A DNA stretch of 64,000 nt from Novosphingobium sp. (GCA_024236215.1 JACKKX010000002.1:620001-684000), one strand, 5' to 3'; counted from the stretch's first letter, positions 20,608-28,806 are shown. Notes: generated by a model from the letters alone, not told the origin. Made by a program: numbers and translations.

Positions 20608-21741
20608 ATGAAGCGTTGTCTGCTTGCGTTGTGCGCGCTGCTGGTTGGGGCGGGAGAGCCTGCCGCGCCGCAATGGAGCGTGGCTGCGCTCGGTGAATTG
20701 CGGACCACGCTGGCGGCCATGCCTGGCGAAGGCCTGCCCGCGCCGGATACCGCGGAACTCGATGCCGCCTGGCGGGCGAGCGATCCCGTGCGGGTCGATC
20801 GCGCTGCGACGCGGCTGGCGCTGAAGGTTGCGCGGCTTGAACTGCTGGGCAGTGCGCCGGATTCGGCGCGTCAGGGTTGGAAGATCCTCGATACCGACAG
20901 GAACCGCGACCTTGAGGCAGATCTGGCGGCGGCGCTGGTTGAGAACCGCCTGGGCATCTGGCTTGGCGGCCTGTCCCCGCGCCACCCCGACTATGCGCTG
21001 CTGCGCGCTGCCTATGGCGCGGAAGCCGATCCCGTGCGCCGCGCCGCCTTGGCGCGCAACATGGAGCGCTGGCGTTGGTTGCCGCGAGATCCGGGCGACG
21101 ATTTCCTGCTGGTCAACGCGGCGGGGTATGAAGTCTCGCGCTGGACCGGAGGCAAGCGCGCGGGCACCTGGCGCGTGATCGTCGGCAAGACCAGAAGCCC
21201 GACCCCGGTATTTTCCGCCACAGTTACCGGGGTGACGATCAACCCGTGGTGGGAAGTGCCGGCCAGCATCGTACGCGAAAGCGTCGGCGCGCTGATCCGG
21301 CACGACCCGGCGCTGGCGCGTTCACGAGGCTACATCTGGAGCGGGGGCAAGGTGCGCCAGAAGCCGGGCGAGAGCAATGCGCTGGGGCGAATGAAGCTGG
21401 TCATGCCCAATCCCTACAGCGTTTACCTCCACGATACCCCCAACCGCGATCTGTTTGCCGAGGAGCGGCGCGCCTTCAGCCACGGCTGCGTGCGCGTGGG
21501 CGATGCGCTCGATTTTGCCAGCGCGCTGCTGGCTCCGGCACGGTCGCGCGCCGATGTCGACGCGCTTGTCGCTGCGGGCGAGACGGTGACGCTCGATCTG
21601 CCGCGTCCTTTGCCGGTCTATGTCGCCTATTTCACCGTAGCGAGCGACGCCGATGGCCGCCTTATCTATTTTGACGATGTCTATGGCCGCGATAGCCGGG
21701 TCAAGCTTGCCAGGAGTGCTGGGGAGACTTGCGACGTCTAG
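20608..21741 (+). CDS. YkuD-family L,D-transpeptidase
   Basis: 377 residues, exported. ATG 20608 is chosen because GGAGGA lies about 5 bases upstream and because it starts the signal peptide MKRCLLALCALLVGAGEPA. The C-terminal half is the YkuD catalytic domain: VGKTRSPTPVFSATVTGV, NPWWEVPASIV, HDTPNRDLF and the active-site SHGCVRVGDALDFA with the nucleophilic Cys. The N-terminal 150 residues form the helical domain seen in long, ErfK/YcbB-type enzymes. It would form 3-3 cross-links or attach proteins to peptidoglycan in the periplasm. The catalytic set is complete. Confidence 0.93.
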   Translation: MKRCLLALCALLVGAGEPAAPQWSVAALGELRTTLAAMPGEGLPAPDTAELDAAWRASDPVRVDRAATRLALKVARLELLGSAPDSARQGWKILDTDRNRDLEADLAAALVENRLGIWLGGLSPRHPDYALLRAAYGAEADPVRRAALARNMERWRWLPRDPGDDFLLVNAAGYEVSRWTGGKRAGTWRVIVGKTRSPTPVFSATVTGVTINPWWEVPASIVRESVGALIRHDPALARSRGYIWSGGKVRQKPGESNALGRMKLVMPNPYSVYLHDTPNRDLFAEERRAFSHGCVRVGDALDFASALLAPARSRADVDALVAAGETVTLDLPRPLPVYVAYFTVASDADGRLIYFDDVYGRDSRVKLARSAGETCDV

Positions 21742-21805
21742 CCCAAGCAAGTGTTGTCGGAACCTGTGGGTTTGGTCGGGAGGATGCCCCTCGCTTGCGC
21801 TCGCG

Positions 21806-21853
21806 AGTTTTCGGGGAAGATGTCCCCCGGACATCTTCCAAATCCCGAAAACT
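21806..21853. repeat. Long interrupted hairpin ending at the tRNA-Pro 3' terminus
   Basis: The inner arms GGAAGATGTCC (21815-21825) and GGACATCTTCC (21829-21839) are a perfect 11-base inverted repeat with a 3-base loop. The outer arms AGTTTTCGGG (21806-21815) and CCCGAAAACT (21844-21853) are a perfect 10-base repeat, offset by a 4-base bulge. The last base is the A of the encoded CCA of tRNA-Pro. It could be a terminator of the tRNA, a mobile palindromic element or an attachment-site remnant. Confidence 0.7.
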
Positions 21854-21929
21854 GGTCGGGGAAAGAGGATTCGAACCTCCGGCCCCTGCCTCCCGAAGAC
21901 AGTGCTCTACCAGGCTGAGCTATTCCCCG
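21853..21929 (-). tRNA. tRNA-Pro (anticodon CGG)
   Basis: On the minus strand CGGGGAA pairs with TTCCCCG, the D arm is GCTCAGCCTGGTAGAGC, the anticodon stem CTGTC/GGCAG encloses the loop TTCGGGA with anticodon CGG, and the T loop is TTCGAAT. CCA is encoded. It reads CCG, a very common proline codon in this GC-rich genome. Confidence 0.97.
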
Positions 21930-21971
21930 ACCGTTCGCGGGCACCCAAGGGGCGCCCAAGGCAGGAGCGCG

Positions 21972-22000
21972 CCTATAGTGAGCGATGCGAAGGGTGGCAA
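21972..22000 (-). promoter_or_regulatory. Promoter of tRNA-Pro
   Basis: On the minus strand TTGCCA (22000-21995), 17 bases, then TATAGG (21977-21972), 42 bases before the tRNA. The hexamers are identical to those before tRNA-Asn. It lies just in front of the divergent thyA gene. Confidence 0.65.
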
Positions 22001-22030
22001 GCGGGCAATCGCATGTTTATCGTAGGCCCC

Positions 22031-22990
22031 ATGGCAAGCACCGCGATTCCCGCCTCATCCCCCTCCGACCGGCATTGGGAATGGCAGTATCTCGACTTGA
22101 TGCGCCGCATCTGGGAGCATGGCGACGAGCGGGTCGATCGCACCGGGGTGGGGACGCGTTCGGTGCTGGGGGCGCAGATTCGCTTCGATCTGGCGGGCGG
22201 GGCGATGCCGCTGCTCACCACCAAGCGGGTCTACTGGAAAACCGCGACCCGGGAATTCCTCTGGTTCCTGACCGGTGATACCAACATCCGCGAGCTGTGC
22301 CGCCAGGGGGTGCAGATCTGGACCGACTGGCCGCTCGATCACTATCGCAAAACCAGCGGCGAGAATCTGTCGCTGGAGGATTTTTCCGCCCGGATCGTGG
22401 CCGACGAAGCCTTTGCCGCGCGCTGGGGCGAGCTGGGGCCGGTCTATGGCAAGCAATGGACCGACTGGCCGGTTTATGAGCCGGCGGGCGATGGCCTCTA
22501 TCGCAAACGCGAACATGGGGTGAACCAGGTGGCCGAGGTGGTGCAGAGCCTGCGCACCAACCCGGGCAGCCGCCGCCACATTGTCGAGGGCTGGAACGTT
22601 GCCGAGCTGGGGCAAATGGCGCTGCCACCCTGCCACAAGACCTATCAATTCCACGTCGGCGGAAACCGGCTCAACTGCGCGCTCTACCAGCGCAGCTGCG
22701 ATGTCGCGCTCGGGCTGCCGTTCAACCTGTGGGGCGCGGCGCTGTTCACCCGGATGCTCGCCCAGCAGTGCGATCTGGAGCCGGGGGAACTGGTCTGGTT
22801 CGGGGGCGATACCCACCTCTATCTCAACCACGCCGATCTGGTGGAGGCACAGCTCGCGCGCACGCCGGAAGGCGGCGCGAGCATGGCGATCCTGCGCCGG
22901 CCCGAAAGCATGTTCGGATACCGGATCGAGGACTTCGAGGTGCGCGACTATGAGCCGCAAAAGCACATCGCCGCCCCGGTGGCGGTTTAG
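22031..22990 (+). CDS. thyA: Thymidylate synthase
   Basis: Makes dTMP from dUMP with methylene-tetrahydrofolate. 319 residues, longer than the 264 of E. coli because of an insert in the small domain (about GKQWTDWPVYEP to the EHGVNQ segment), usual in alphaproteobacteria. RVDRTGVGTRSVLG near the N-terminus, the nucleophilic Cys in ALPPCHKTYQFHV, and QRSCDVALGLPFNLWG are diagnostic. ATG 22031 is favoured; ATG 22013 (six residues longer) cannot be excluded. It is the FolA-dependent ThyA type, not ThyX. Confidence 0.95.
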   Translation: MASTAIPASSPSDRHWEWQYLDLMRRIWEHGDERVDRTGVGTRSVLGAQIRFDLAGGAMPLLTTKRVYWKTATREFLWFLTGDTNIRELCRQGVQIWTDWPLDHYRKTSGENLSLEDFSARIVADEAFAARWGELGPVYGKQWTDWPVYEPAGDGLYRKREHGVNQVAEVVQSLRTNPGSRRHIVEGWNVAELGQMALPPCHKTYQFHVGGNRLNCALYQRSCDVALGLPFNLWGAALFTRMLAQQCDLEPGELVWFGGDTHLYLNHADLVEAQLARTPEGGASMAILRRPESMFGYRIEDFEVRDYEPQKHIAAPVAV

Positions 22991-23082
22991 TTGACGTTGA
23001 AACCGGTTTGAAATAATATGTCGTGCATCTAAAATTTGCTTCCACGGCGCCCTGCGTCGCAATCGAAGCGGGAGAGCGCATC

Positions 23083-24387
23083 ATGGCCAAGCGGCCCGCC
23101 AGTGCCGGAACCATCGGGGGCAATCTGCCGCCCCTTTCGCTGCACGTCCCCGAACCCCATTTCCGCCCCGGCGATCCGGTCGATTATTCCTGGCTGGAGA
23201 TCCCTGCTGCCGGGGCTGCGGCCCGACCCGACGAGGCATGTTCACCGGCGGAAACCCAGGATCTGTGCTTCGGTCTGGTGCGAGTTCTGGACGAGGATCA
23301 CCGCGCGGTGGGGCCGTGGGATCCCGCTCTCGATCCCGAAACGCTGCGCCGGATGCTGCGGGCGATGGCGCTTACCCGCGCTTTCGATGACCGGATGTAT
23401 CGCGGCCAGCGCCAGGGCAAGACCAGCTTCTACATGAAATGCACCGGTGAGGAGGCGACCTCGGTGGCGGCGGCCTTCGCCCTGGCCGATGACGACATGG
23501 TTTTCCCCTCATACCGCCAGCAGGGCATCCTGATCGCGCGCGGCTATCCGATCGTCGAGATGATCAACCAGATCTACTCCAACCGGGCCGACAAGCTGAA
23601 GGGCCGCCAGCTGCCGATCATGTATTCCAGCCGCGCGCACAGCTTTTTCACCATCAGCGGCAACCTTGCGACCCAGTATCCCCAGGCTGCCGGTTGGGCC
23701 ATGGCCAGCGCGATCAAGGGCGATACCCGGATCGCGGCGAGCTGGGTGGGTGAGGGTTCGTCGAGCGAGGGCGATTTCCACGCCGCGCTGACCTTCGCCG
23801 CAGTCTACAACGCCCCGGTGATCTACAACCTGGTCAACAACCAGTGGGCGATCAGCAGCTTTTCGGGCTTTGCCGGGGCCGAGCGTACCACCTTTGCCGC
23901 GCGCGCAGTGGGCTACGGCGTGGCCGGCCTCAGGGTCGATGGCAACGATCCGCTGGCGGTTTATGCCGCGGTGCGCTGGGCCGCCAACCGTGCGCGCAGC
24001 GGCGGCGGACCCACGCTGATCGAGCATTTCACCTACCGCGCAGAGGGGCATTCGACCTCCGACGATCCTGGCCAGTACCGCTCTGCACAAGAGCGCGAGG
24101 AATGGCCGCTGGGCGATCCGGTCAACCGGCTCAAGCAGCACCTGATCGCGCTGGGCGAATGGAGCGAGGAGCGCCACGCCGCGATGGACCTTGAGCTGGC
24201 CGAGGAGGTGAAAGCGGCGACCAAGGAGGCTGAGAAGAACGGCATCCTGGGTCACGGTCTGCACCATCCCTTCCACACCATGTTCGAAGACGTGTTCGAG
24301 GATCTGCCCTGGCACCTTCAGGAACAGGCCGATCAGGCGATCCGCGAGCGCCGGATCAAGTGGCCGAGCTGGAAGGAGTACGAATGA
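23083..24387 (+). CDS. bkdA1: Branched-chain 2-oxoacid dehydrogenase E1 alpha subunit
   Basis: Thiamine-diphosphate-dependent decarboxylase subunit of the complex that converts the 2-oxoacids of Val, Leu and Ile into acyl-CoA. 434 residues. The N-terminal extension LHVPEPHFRPGDPVDYSWL and the phrase LVRVLDEDHRAVGPWDP are characteristic of BkdA1 rather than pyruvate dehydrogenase. The TPP-binding GEGSSSEGDFHAALTFAAVYNAPVIY... region is intact. GGGAGAG precedes ATG 23083. First gene of a three-gene operon; the E1 beta start overlaps its stop as ATGA. Confidence 0.93.
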   Translation: MAKRPASAGTIGGNLPPLSLHVPEPHFRPGDPVDYSWLEIPAAGAAARPDEACSPAETQDLCFGLVRVLDEDHRAVGPWDPALDPETLRRMLRAMALTRAFDDRMYRGQRQGKTSFYMKCTGEEATSVAAAFALADDDMVFPSYRQQGILIARGYPIVEMINQIYSNRADKLKGRQLPIMYSSRAHSFFTISGNLATQYPQAAGWAMASAIKGDTRIAASWVGEGSSSEGDFHAALTFAAVYNAPVIYNLVNNQWAISSFSGFAGAERTTFAARAVGYGVAGLRVDGNDPLAVYAAVRWAANRARSGGGPTLIEHFTYRAEGHSTSDDPGQYRSAQEREEWPLGDPVNRLKQHLIALGEWSEERHAAMDLELAEEVKAATKEAEKNGILGHGLHHPFHTMFEDVFEDLPWHLQEQADQAIRERRIKWPSWKEYE

Positions 24388-25442
24388 TGAGCCAAGAGGA
24401 AGCGCCGCTTTCGCTGGCCAAGGCTCCGACCCGGCGGCTCAACATGATCGAAGCGATCAACGATGCGCTCGACATCATGATGGAGCGCGATCCGGATGTA
24501 GTGATCTTCGGTGAGGACGTCGGCTATTTCGGCGGGGTGTTCCGCGCCACCGCAGGGCTGCAGAAGAAGCACGGCAAGAACCGGGTGTTCGATACCCCGA
24601 TCAACGAATGCGGGATCATCGGCGCGGCGGTGGGCATGGCAGCCTATGGCCTGCGCCCGGTGCCCGAGATCCAGTTCGCCGACTATATCTACCCCGGCTA
24701 CGATCAGCTCGTCTCCGAAGCGGCGCGGCTACGTTATCGTTCGGCGGGGGAATTCATCGCTCCGATTACCGTGCGCTCGCCCTTCGGCGGGGGTATCTTC
24801 GGCGGGCAGACCCACAGCCAGAGCCCCGAGGCACTCTTCACCCACGTCGCCGGGCTCAAGACCGTGATTCCCAGCACGCCTCATGATGCCAAGGGCCTGT
24901 TGATCGCCGCGATCGAGGACAACGATCCGGTGATCTTCTTCGAGCCCAAGCGGATCTACAACGGCCCCTTCAACGGCTATTACGACAAGCCGGTGGAGCC
25001 CTGGGCCAGGCACGAAGGCTCAGCGGTTCCCGAGGGCTATTATTCGATCCCGCTGGGCAAGGCGCGGACCGTGCAGGAGGGCGAGGCGCTGACCGTGCTG
25101 GCCTATGGCACGATGATCCACGTCGCCGAGGCGGTGTGCCGCGAAAAGGGCGTCGATGCCGAGATCATCGATCTGCGCACCCTGGTCCCGATCGATATCG
25201 AGGCTGTTGAAAAGTCTGTGCAGAAAACCGGCAAATGCCTGATCGTCCATGAGGCGACACGCACCTGCGGGTTCGGCGCCGAATTGTCGGCTCTGGTGCA
25301 GGAACGCTGTTTCTACCACCTCGAAGCCCCGATCGAGCGGGTGACCGGGTTCGATACCCCCTATCCGCACAGCCTCGAATGGGCCTATTTCCCCGGTCCG
25401 GTCCGCATTGGCGAGGCCATTGACCGTCTGCTGAAAGCTTGA
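24384..25442 (+). CDS. bkdA2: Branched-chain 2-oxoacid dehydrogenase E1 beta subunit
   Basis: 352 residues. Forms the alpha2-beta2 E1 with the preceding gene. LNMIEAINDALDIMMERDPDVVIFGEDVGYFGGVFRAT (residues about 16-53) and the RSPFGGGIFGGQTHSQSPEA loop are typical of branched-chain E1 beta. ATG 24384 overlaps the upstream TGA and has GGAAGG at the right distance; ATG 24387 is an adjacent alternative. Translationally coupled with both neighbours. Confidence 0.93.
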   Translation: MMSQEEAPLSLAKAPTRRLNMIEAINDALDIMMERDPDVVIFGEDVGYFGGVFRATAGLQKKHGKNRVFDTPINECGIIGAAVGMAAYGLRPVPEIQFADYIYPGYDQLVSEAARLRYRSAGEFIAPITVRSPFGGGIFGGQTHSQSPEALFTHVAGLKTVIPSTPHDAKGLLIAAIEDNDPVIFFEPKRIYNGPFNGYYDKPVEPWARHEGSAVPEGYYSIPLGKARTVQEGEALTVLAYGTMIHVAEAVCREKGVDAEIIDLRTLVPIDIEAVEKSVQKTGKCLIVHEATRTCGFGAELSALVQERCFYHLEAPIERVTGFDTPYPHSLEWAYFPGPVRIGEAIDRLLKA

Positions 25443-25447
25443 GCGCC

Positions 25448-26728
25448 ATGGGTACCTATACCTTCAATCTCCCCGACATCGGCGAAGGCATCGCCGAGGC
25501 CGAGATCGTCGCCTGGCACGTCAAGGTGGGTGACCGGATCGAGGAAGATGGCAAGATCGCCGACGTCATGACCGACAAGGCCACGGTCGAGATGGAAAGC
25601 CCGGTAGCGGGCACCATCCTTTCCATCGCCGGGGCCGAAGGTGACATGGTGGCGATCGGCGCGCCGCTGGTGGTGATCGAAATCGAGGGAGAAGGGGAGG
25701 CGGAAGCAGAAATCGCGCCCGGTCCTTCGACAGGCTCAGGACGAACGGAGGTTGAGGCTGCACCGGTTGTCGAAACGGCACCGCTGCCCGCTTCCGAGCC
25801 TATTGCACCTCCGCCCGTTCGCCCTGAGCCTGTCGAAGGGGCTGCGCTCGCGGCCGCCAAGGTGCTCGCCAGCCCCGCCGTTCGCGCCCGGGCGCAGGAG
25901 CTGGGGATCGATCTTTCCGAGGTCCGCCCGGCCGAGGATGGGCGCGTGCGCCACGCCGATCTCGATGCCTTCCTGGCCTACAACGCGGCGGGCGGGTTCC
26001 GTCCGGCAGGCGCCAGGGGCAAGGACGAGGATGTCCGCGTGATCGGCATCCGCCGCCGCATCGCCGAGAACATGGCCGCGTCAAAGCGCAGCATCCCGCA
26101 CTTCTCCTATGTCGAGGAATGCGATGTCACCGCGCTTGAGGAATTGCGCGGTCAGCTCAACTCCGCGCGTGGCAATCGCCCGAAGCTGACCATGCTGCCC
26201 CTGCTGATCACCGCGATCTGCCGGGCGCTGCCCGATTTTCCGATGATCAACGCGCGCTATGACGACGAGGCCGGGGTAGTCCACCGCTCGGGCGTGGTCC
26301 ACCTGGGCATGGCGACCCAGACCCCGGCCGGATTGATGGTGCCGGTGATCCGCAACGCACAGGACAGGAACCTGTGGCAGCTTGCCAGCGAGATCGTGCG
26401 GCTGGCCGAAGCGGCGCGAAACGGCAGCGCCAAAAGCGAGGAGCTTTCCGGTTCGACTTTTACCATCACCTCGCTCGGGCCTTTGGGCGGAGTTGCGCAT
26501 ACCCCGGTTATCAACCGCCCCGAAGTGGCGATCATTGGCCCGAACCGGATCGTCGAACGGGCGATGTTCGTCCCCGACGGGATCGGCGGGGAACGGATCG
26601 CAAAGCGCAAATGCATGAACCTGTCGATCAGCTGCGATCACCGCGTGGTCGATGGCTGGGATGCGGCGAGTTTTGTCCAGGCGGTCAAGCGCCTGCTCGA
26701 AACTCCGGTGCTGTTGCTGGCGGACTGA
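25448..26728 (+). CDS. bkdB: Branched-chain 2-oxoacid dehydrogenase E2 (lipoamide acyltransferase)
   Basis: 426 residues; transfers the acyl group from E1 to CoA. Order: lipoyl domain (residues 1-80, attachment Lys44 in MTDKATVEM), linker, E3-binding domain (about 140-175, VLASPAVRARAQELGIDLSEV), linker, acyltransferase domain with the active-site HRVVDGWDAASF near the end. The first linker contains two inverted copies of a REP-like DNA repeat, read as STGSGRTE and RPEPVEG, which do not resemble a usual E2 linker. No E3 (lpd) gene follows, so E3 must come from elsewhere. ATG 25448 is preferred over a TTG at 25439. Confidence 0.93.
   Translation: MGTYTFNLPDIGEGIAEAEIVAWHVKVGDRIEEDGKIADVMTDKATVEMESPVAGTILSIAGAEGDMVAIGAPLVVIEIEGEGEAEAEIAPGPSTGSGRTEVEAAPVVETAPLPASEPIAPPPVRPEPVEGAALAAAKVLASPAVRARAQELGIDLSEVRPAEDGRVRHADLDAFLAYNAAGGFRPAGARGKDEDVRVIGIRRRIAENMAASKRSIPHFSYVEECDVTALEELRGQLNSARGNRPKLTMLPLLITAICRALPDFPMINARYDDEAGVVHRSGVVHLGMATQTPAGLMVPVIRNAQDRNLWQLASEIVRLAEAARNGSAKSEELSGSTFTITSLGPLGGVAHTPVINRPEVAIIGPNRIVERAMFVPDGIGGERIAKRKCMNLSISCDHRVVDGWDAASFVQAVKRLLETPVLLLAD
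25722..25841. repeat. Inverted pair of REP-like repeats inside bkdB
   Basis: Copy one (25722-25750) contains CCTTCGACAGGCTCAGGACG; copy two (25814-25841) is the same core in opposite orientation, with one difference in the loop (GGGCG versus GGACG). They are 63 bases apart. This repeat core is known as a dispersed intergenic element in sphingomonads and other proteobacteria. Here it is translated within the linker of E2 without breaking the frame. Confidence 0.9.
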
Positions 26729-26732
26729 TCGT

Positions 26733-27179
26733 TCAGCGCACGATCGCGCTGTAGGCGATCCGCCCGGCGCCGGTAGCGGCGGCCTCGGGGGCGACGCGCC
26801 AGCGCACATGGGTAACGTCTTCAGGGGTGGCAAATCGCTCGCCGATGCGCAGCGCGCCAAGCTTGCCCCAGGTGCGCCCGCCATCGACGGAGACTTCCTC
26901 GTCACCGCGCGCGCTGCCCTGATAATAGACCGAGCGGGGCAGGGGATTGGTTACGGTAAAACCGCCCGCACCGCCCATCCGGTACCAGCTGACCACATAG
27001 ACCAGACGGTCGCCGCGCTTCAGCGCGCTGGCCGGTTGCAGCATCCGCGACGCTCCGGGGCCTGCGCGCTCGACAAAAACCGCGCTGTCGAGCGAAACCG
27101 AGGGGCCGGCTTCGGCGATCAGCGGAACAGTAAGTGCAAGAACGCAGGCGAGTTTCGCGGCAGTGCGGATTTTGGTCAC
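26733..27179 (-). CDS. Exported protein of unknown function
   Basis: 148 residues. Start GTG 27179 gives the signal peptide MTKIRTAAKLACVLALTVPL with cleavage near IAEAG. The mature part includes RGDRLVYVVSWYRMGGAGGFTVTNPLPRSVYYQ and EEVSVDGGRTWGKLGALRIG, which suggests a beta-rich fold like DUF11-type repeats (a 'TVTNPLP' phrase is common to that class). Ends 4 bases from the bkdB stop, convergent. Family function unknown. Confidence 0.75.
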   Translation of the reverse strand: MTKIRTAAKLACVLALTVPLIAEAGPSVSLDSAVFVERAGPGASRMLQPASALKRGDRLVYVVSWYRMGGAGGFTVTNPLPRSVYYQGSARGDEEVSVDGGRTWGKLGALRIGERFATPEDVTHVRWRVAPEAAATGAGRIAYSAIVR

Positions 27180-27327
27180 GATCGGGGCCCCCTTTGTGCC
27201 CCAGCGGGCACCACGGGCCAACCTTCGCAAATGCGGGCAAAGGAATGGTTAATGCGGCCTAGAGCATGCCCGGCGGCGCACATTTCGGGGTGCCGAAAAA
27301 TTGCCGTCATCGCCCCGCGCGAAGGTG

Positions 27328-27356
27328 TTGACAGCCCCCGCGCGCTGGCCTAGTGG
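27328..27356 (+). promoter_or_regulatory. Promoter of tRNA-Asp
   Basis: TTGACA (27328-27333), exactly 17 bases, then TAGTGG (27351-27356), 20 bases upstream of the tRNA 5' end. The -35 is consensus; the -10 is moderate. Confidence 0.6.
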
Positions 27357-27376
27357 CGCCTCTCCCAAGTGGCTGC

Positions 27377-27453
27377 GCGGGTGTAGCTCAGTTGGTTAGA
27401 GTGTCGGCCTGTCACGCCGAAGGTCGCGGGTTCGAGCCCCGTCACTCGCGCCA
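27377..27453 (+). tRNA. tRNA-Asp (anticodon GTC)
   Basis: Acceptor GCGGGTG pairs with CACTCGC (one G-T), the D arm is GCTCAGTTGGTTAGAGT, the anticodon stem TCGGC/GCCGA closes the loop CTGTCAC with anticodon GTC, and the T loop is TTCGAGC. CCA is encoded. Confidence 0.98.
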
Positions 27454-27467
27454 CTTGGGACAATCTT

Positions 27468-28544
27468 CTACCAGCCTTCGCTGAATTTCACCTGCTTGCC
27501 GCCAGCCGGCAGGCTGACGATCATCCCGTCGTGGCCCAGCCGCAGCGTACCGGAAAATTCCTTGGGCGCATCGCCCAGGAACAACGGCTCGATCAGCCGC
27601 GCCGGGACCGGGGGGACCAGGTGATAGAGCACCAGCGTGTTCACCCCAGCCTCACGCGCGGCGCGCGCGGCATCCTCGGGGCTGGCGTGGTAGTTCTGGA
27701 TATCGGACATGATCTGCGCGTTGTTGGCCTGGCCGCGCTCGGCCAGTTTGGCACCCAGCGCGGCGACCATTTTCTTGTTGAGCGCCTCGTGGAACATCAC
27801 ATCCGCGCCCTTGGCGGCGGAAACGAACGAAGGCGAATAGACCGTATCGCCGCTCAGCGCGATCGAACGGCCCTTGTAATCGATCCGGTAGCCATAGGCC
27901 GGGCTGATCGGGGCGTGGTTGACCCGGATCGCGGTGATCCGCACACCCTCCTTTTCATAGACAACCTGGCTGTCGGTCCCCTCGGGCAGGGTGATGATCG
28001 ATGCCGCACCGCCAAATCCAGATGGCTGGACCACCTTGGGGCCGTGGTGCGCGATGCGGTAGGTGCTGTCGATCGCATAGGCCTGGTTGAAACCCGCCAC
28101 GACCTGATCGGTTCCCGGCGGGCCATAGACCGGCAGCGGCGCGGCACGGTGGCCCGCCACCCAGGCTTGCAGCAGCGCCTCGCCCAGCCCGTCGATATGA
28201 TCGGAATGCAGGTGGGTGAGGAATTCGGCCCTGAGCTTGCCCATCGGAAAGCCCATCCGCCCGAGCTTGCGGATCGAGCCCGAGCCCGAATCGAAGATGA
28301 ATGCTTGCTGCCCCGCCAGCACGGCGATGCACGGCCCGGCTCGATCGGCATCGGGCATCGGCGAGCCGCTGCCGCAGACATAGGCATGGAGGCCGTCGCC
28401 CAGTTTCGCCGACTGGTCGATGCCCACATTCCTGTCGAGCGCCCGGTCGAACAGACGCTGAGCAATGGTCTCGCGCCCGAATAGCAGCGTTAGTCCCGCC
28501 AGTACCAGCAATCCGCCAAGGAGCCACCTGATTGCACGCTTCAT
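27468..28544 (-). CDS. Membrane-anchored metallo-beta-lactamase-fold hydrolase
   Basis: 358 residues. The first 25 residues form a membrane anchor or signal (AIRWLLGGLLVLAGLTLLFG). The zinc site of the fold is complete: THLHSDHIDGL (HxHxDH), NHAPISPAYGYRI, ALSGDTVYSP and a last His in LYHLVPPV. The overall pattern, with GSGSPMPDADRAGPCIAVLAG at the start, resembles the ribonuclease Z/arylsulfatase-like branch seen in exported hydrolases rather than true beta-lactamases. Substrate unknown. The gene is convergent with tRNA-Asp. Confidence 0.85.
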   Translation of the reverse strand: MKRAIRWLLGGLLVLAGLTLLFGRETIAQRLFDRALDRNVGIDQSAKLGDGLHAYVCGSGSPMPDADRAGPCIAVLAGQQAFIFDSGSGSIRKLGRMGFPMGKLRAEFLTHLHSDHIDGLGEALLQAWVAGHRAAPLPVYGPPGTDQVVAGFNQAYAIDSTYRIAHHGPKVVQPSGFGGAASIITLPEGTDSQVVYEKEGVRITAIRVNHAPISPAYGYRIDYKGRSIALSGDTVYSPSFVSAAKGADVMFHEALNKKMVAALGAKLAERGQANNAQIMSDIQNYHASPEDAARAAREAGVNTLVLYHLVPPVPARLIEPLFLGDAPKEFSGTLRLGHDGMIVSLPAGGKQVKFSEGW

Positions 28545-28590
28545 TCGCTCTCTCCGTCTGTTTTGCGGCGAGGCTAGACAATCGCGCCGC

Positions 28591-28806
28591 TTAGCGCCAG
28601 CGCCCGGTTTCCATCCAGATCAGGAAGCGTTTCAGCGGCAGAAGCCAGATCACGCCCAGCAGCACATAGACCGGTAGTTGCCCCAGCGCCGGCCAACCGG
28701 CCATCAGTGGTGCAAGGTAACGCGCGATCAGCCCTGCATAGGCGAACAGCACCGCCAGCAGCGCCAGGATGCCGAGCGGGATGCGGAGGGTAGGCTGCTT
28801 GCGCAT
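28591..28806 (-). CDS. DUF2842 family small membrane protein
   Basis: 71 residues with two membrane helices (LGILALLAVLFAYAGLIARY and LPVYVLLGVIWLLPLKRFLIWM) ending in METGRW, the hallmark of this alphaproteobacterial family of unknown function. Its ATG overlaps the stop of the upstream formyl-THF cyclo-ligase gene by one base (TGATG), so they are coupled. Confidence 0.88.
   Translation of the reverse strand: MRKQPTLRIPLGILALLAVLFAYAGLIARYLAPLMAGWPALGQLPVYVLLGVIWLLPLKRFLIWMETGRWR

Noticed and set aside
21806-21929. tRNA-Pro as an integrated-element attachment site
   Set aside because: A hairpin abuts the tRNA but no integrase, second att copy or foreign gene is present in the neighbourhood; thyA follows directly.
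27468-28544. Metallo-beta-lactamase call as an antibiotic-resistance gene
   Set aside because: The fold motif is shared by many hydrolases. The sequence resembles exported ribonuclease Z/sulfatase-like hydrolases, not class B beta-lactamases.
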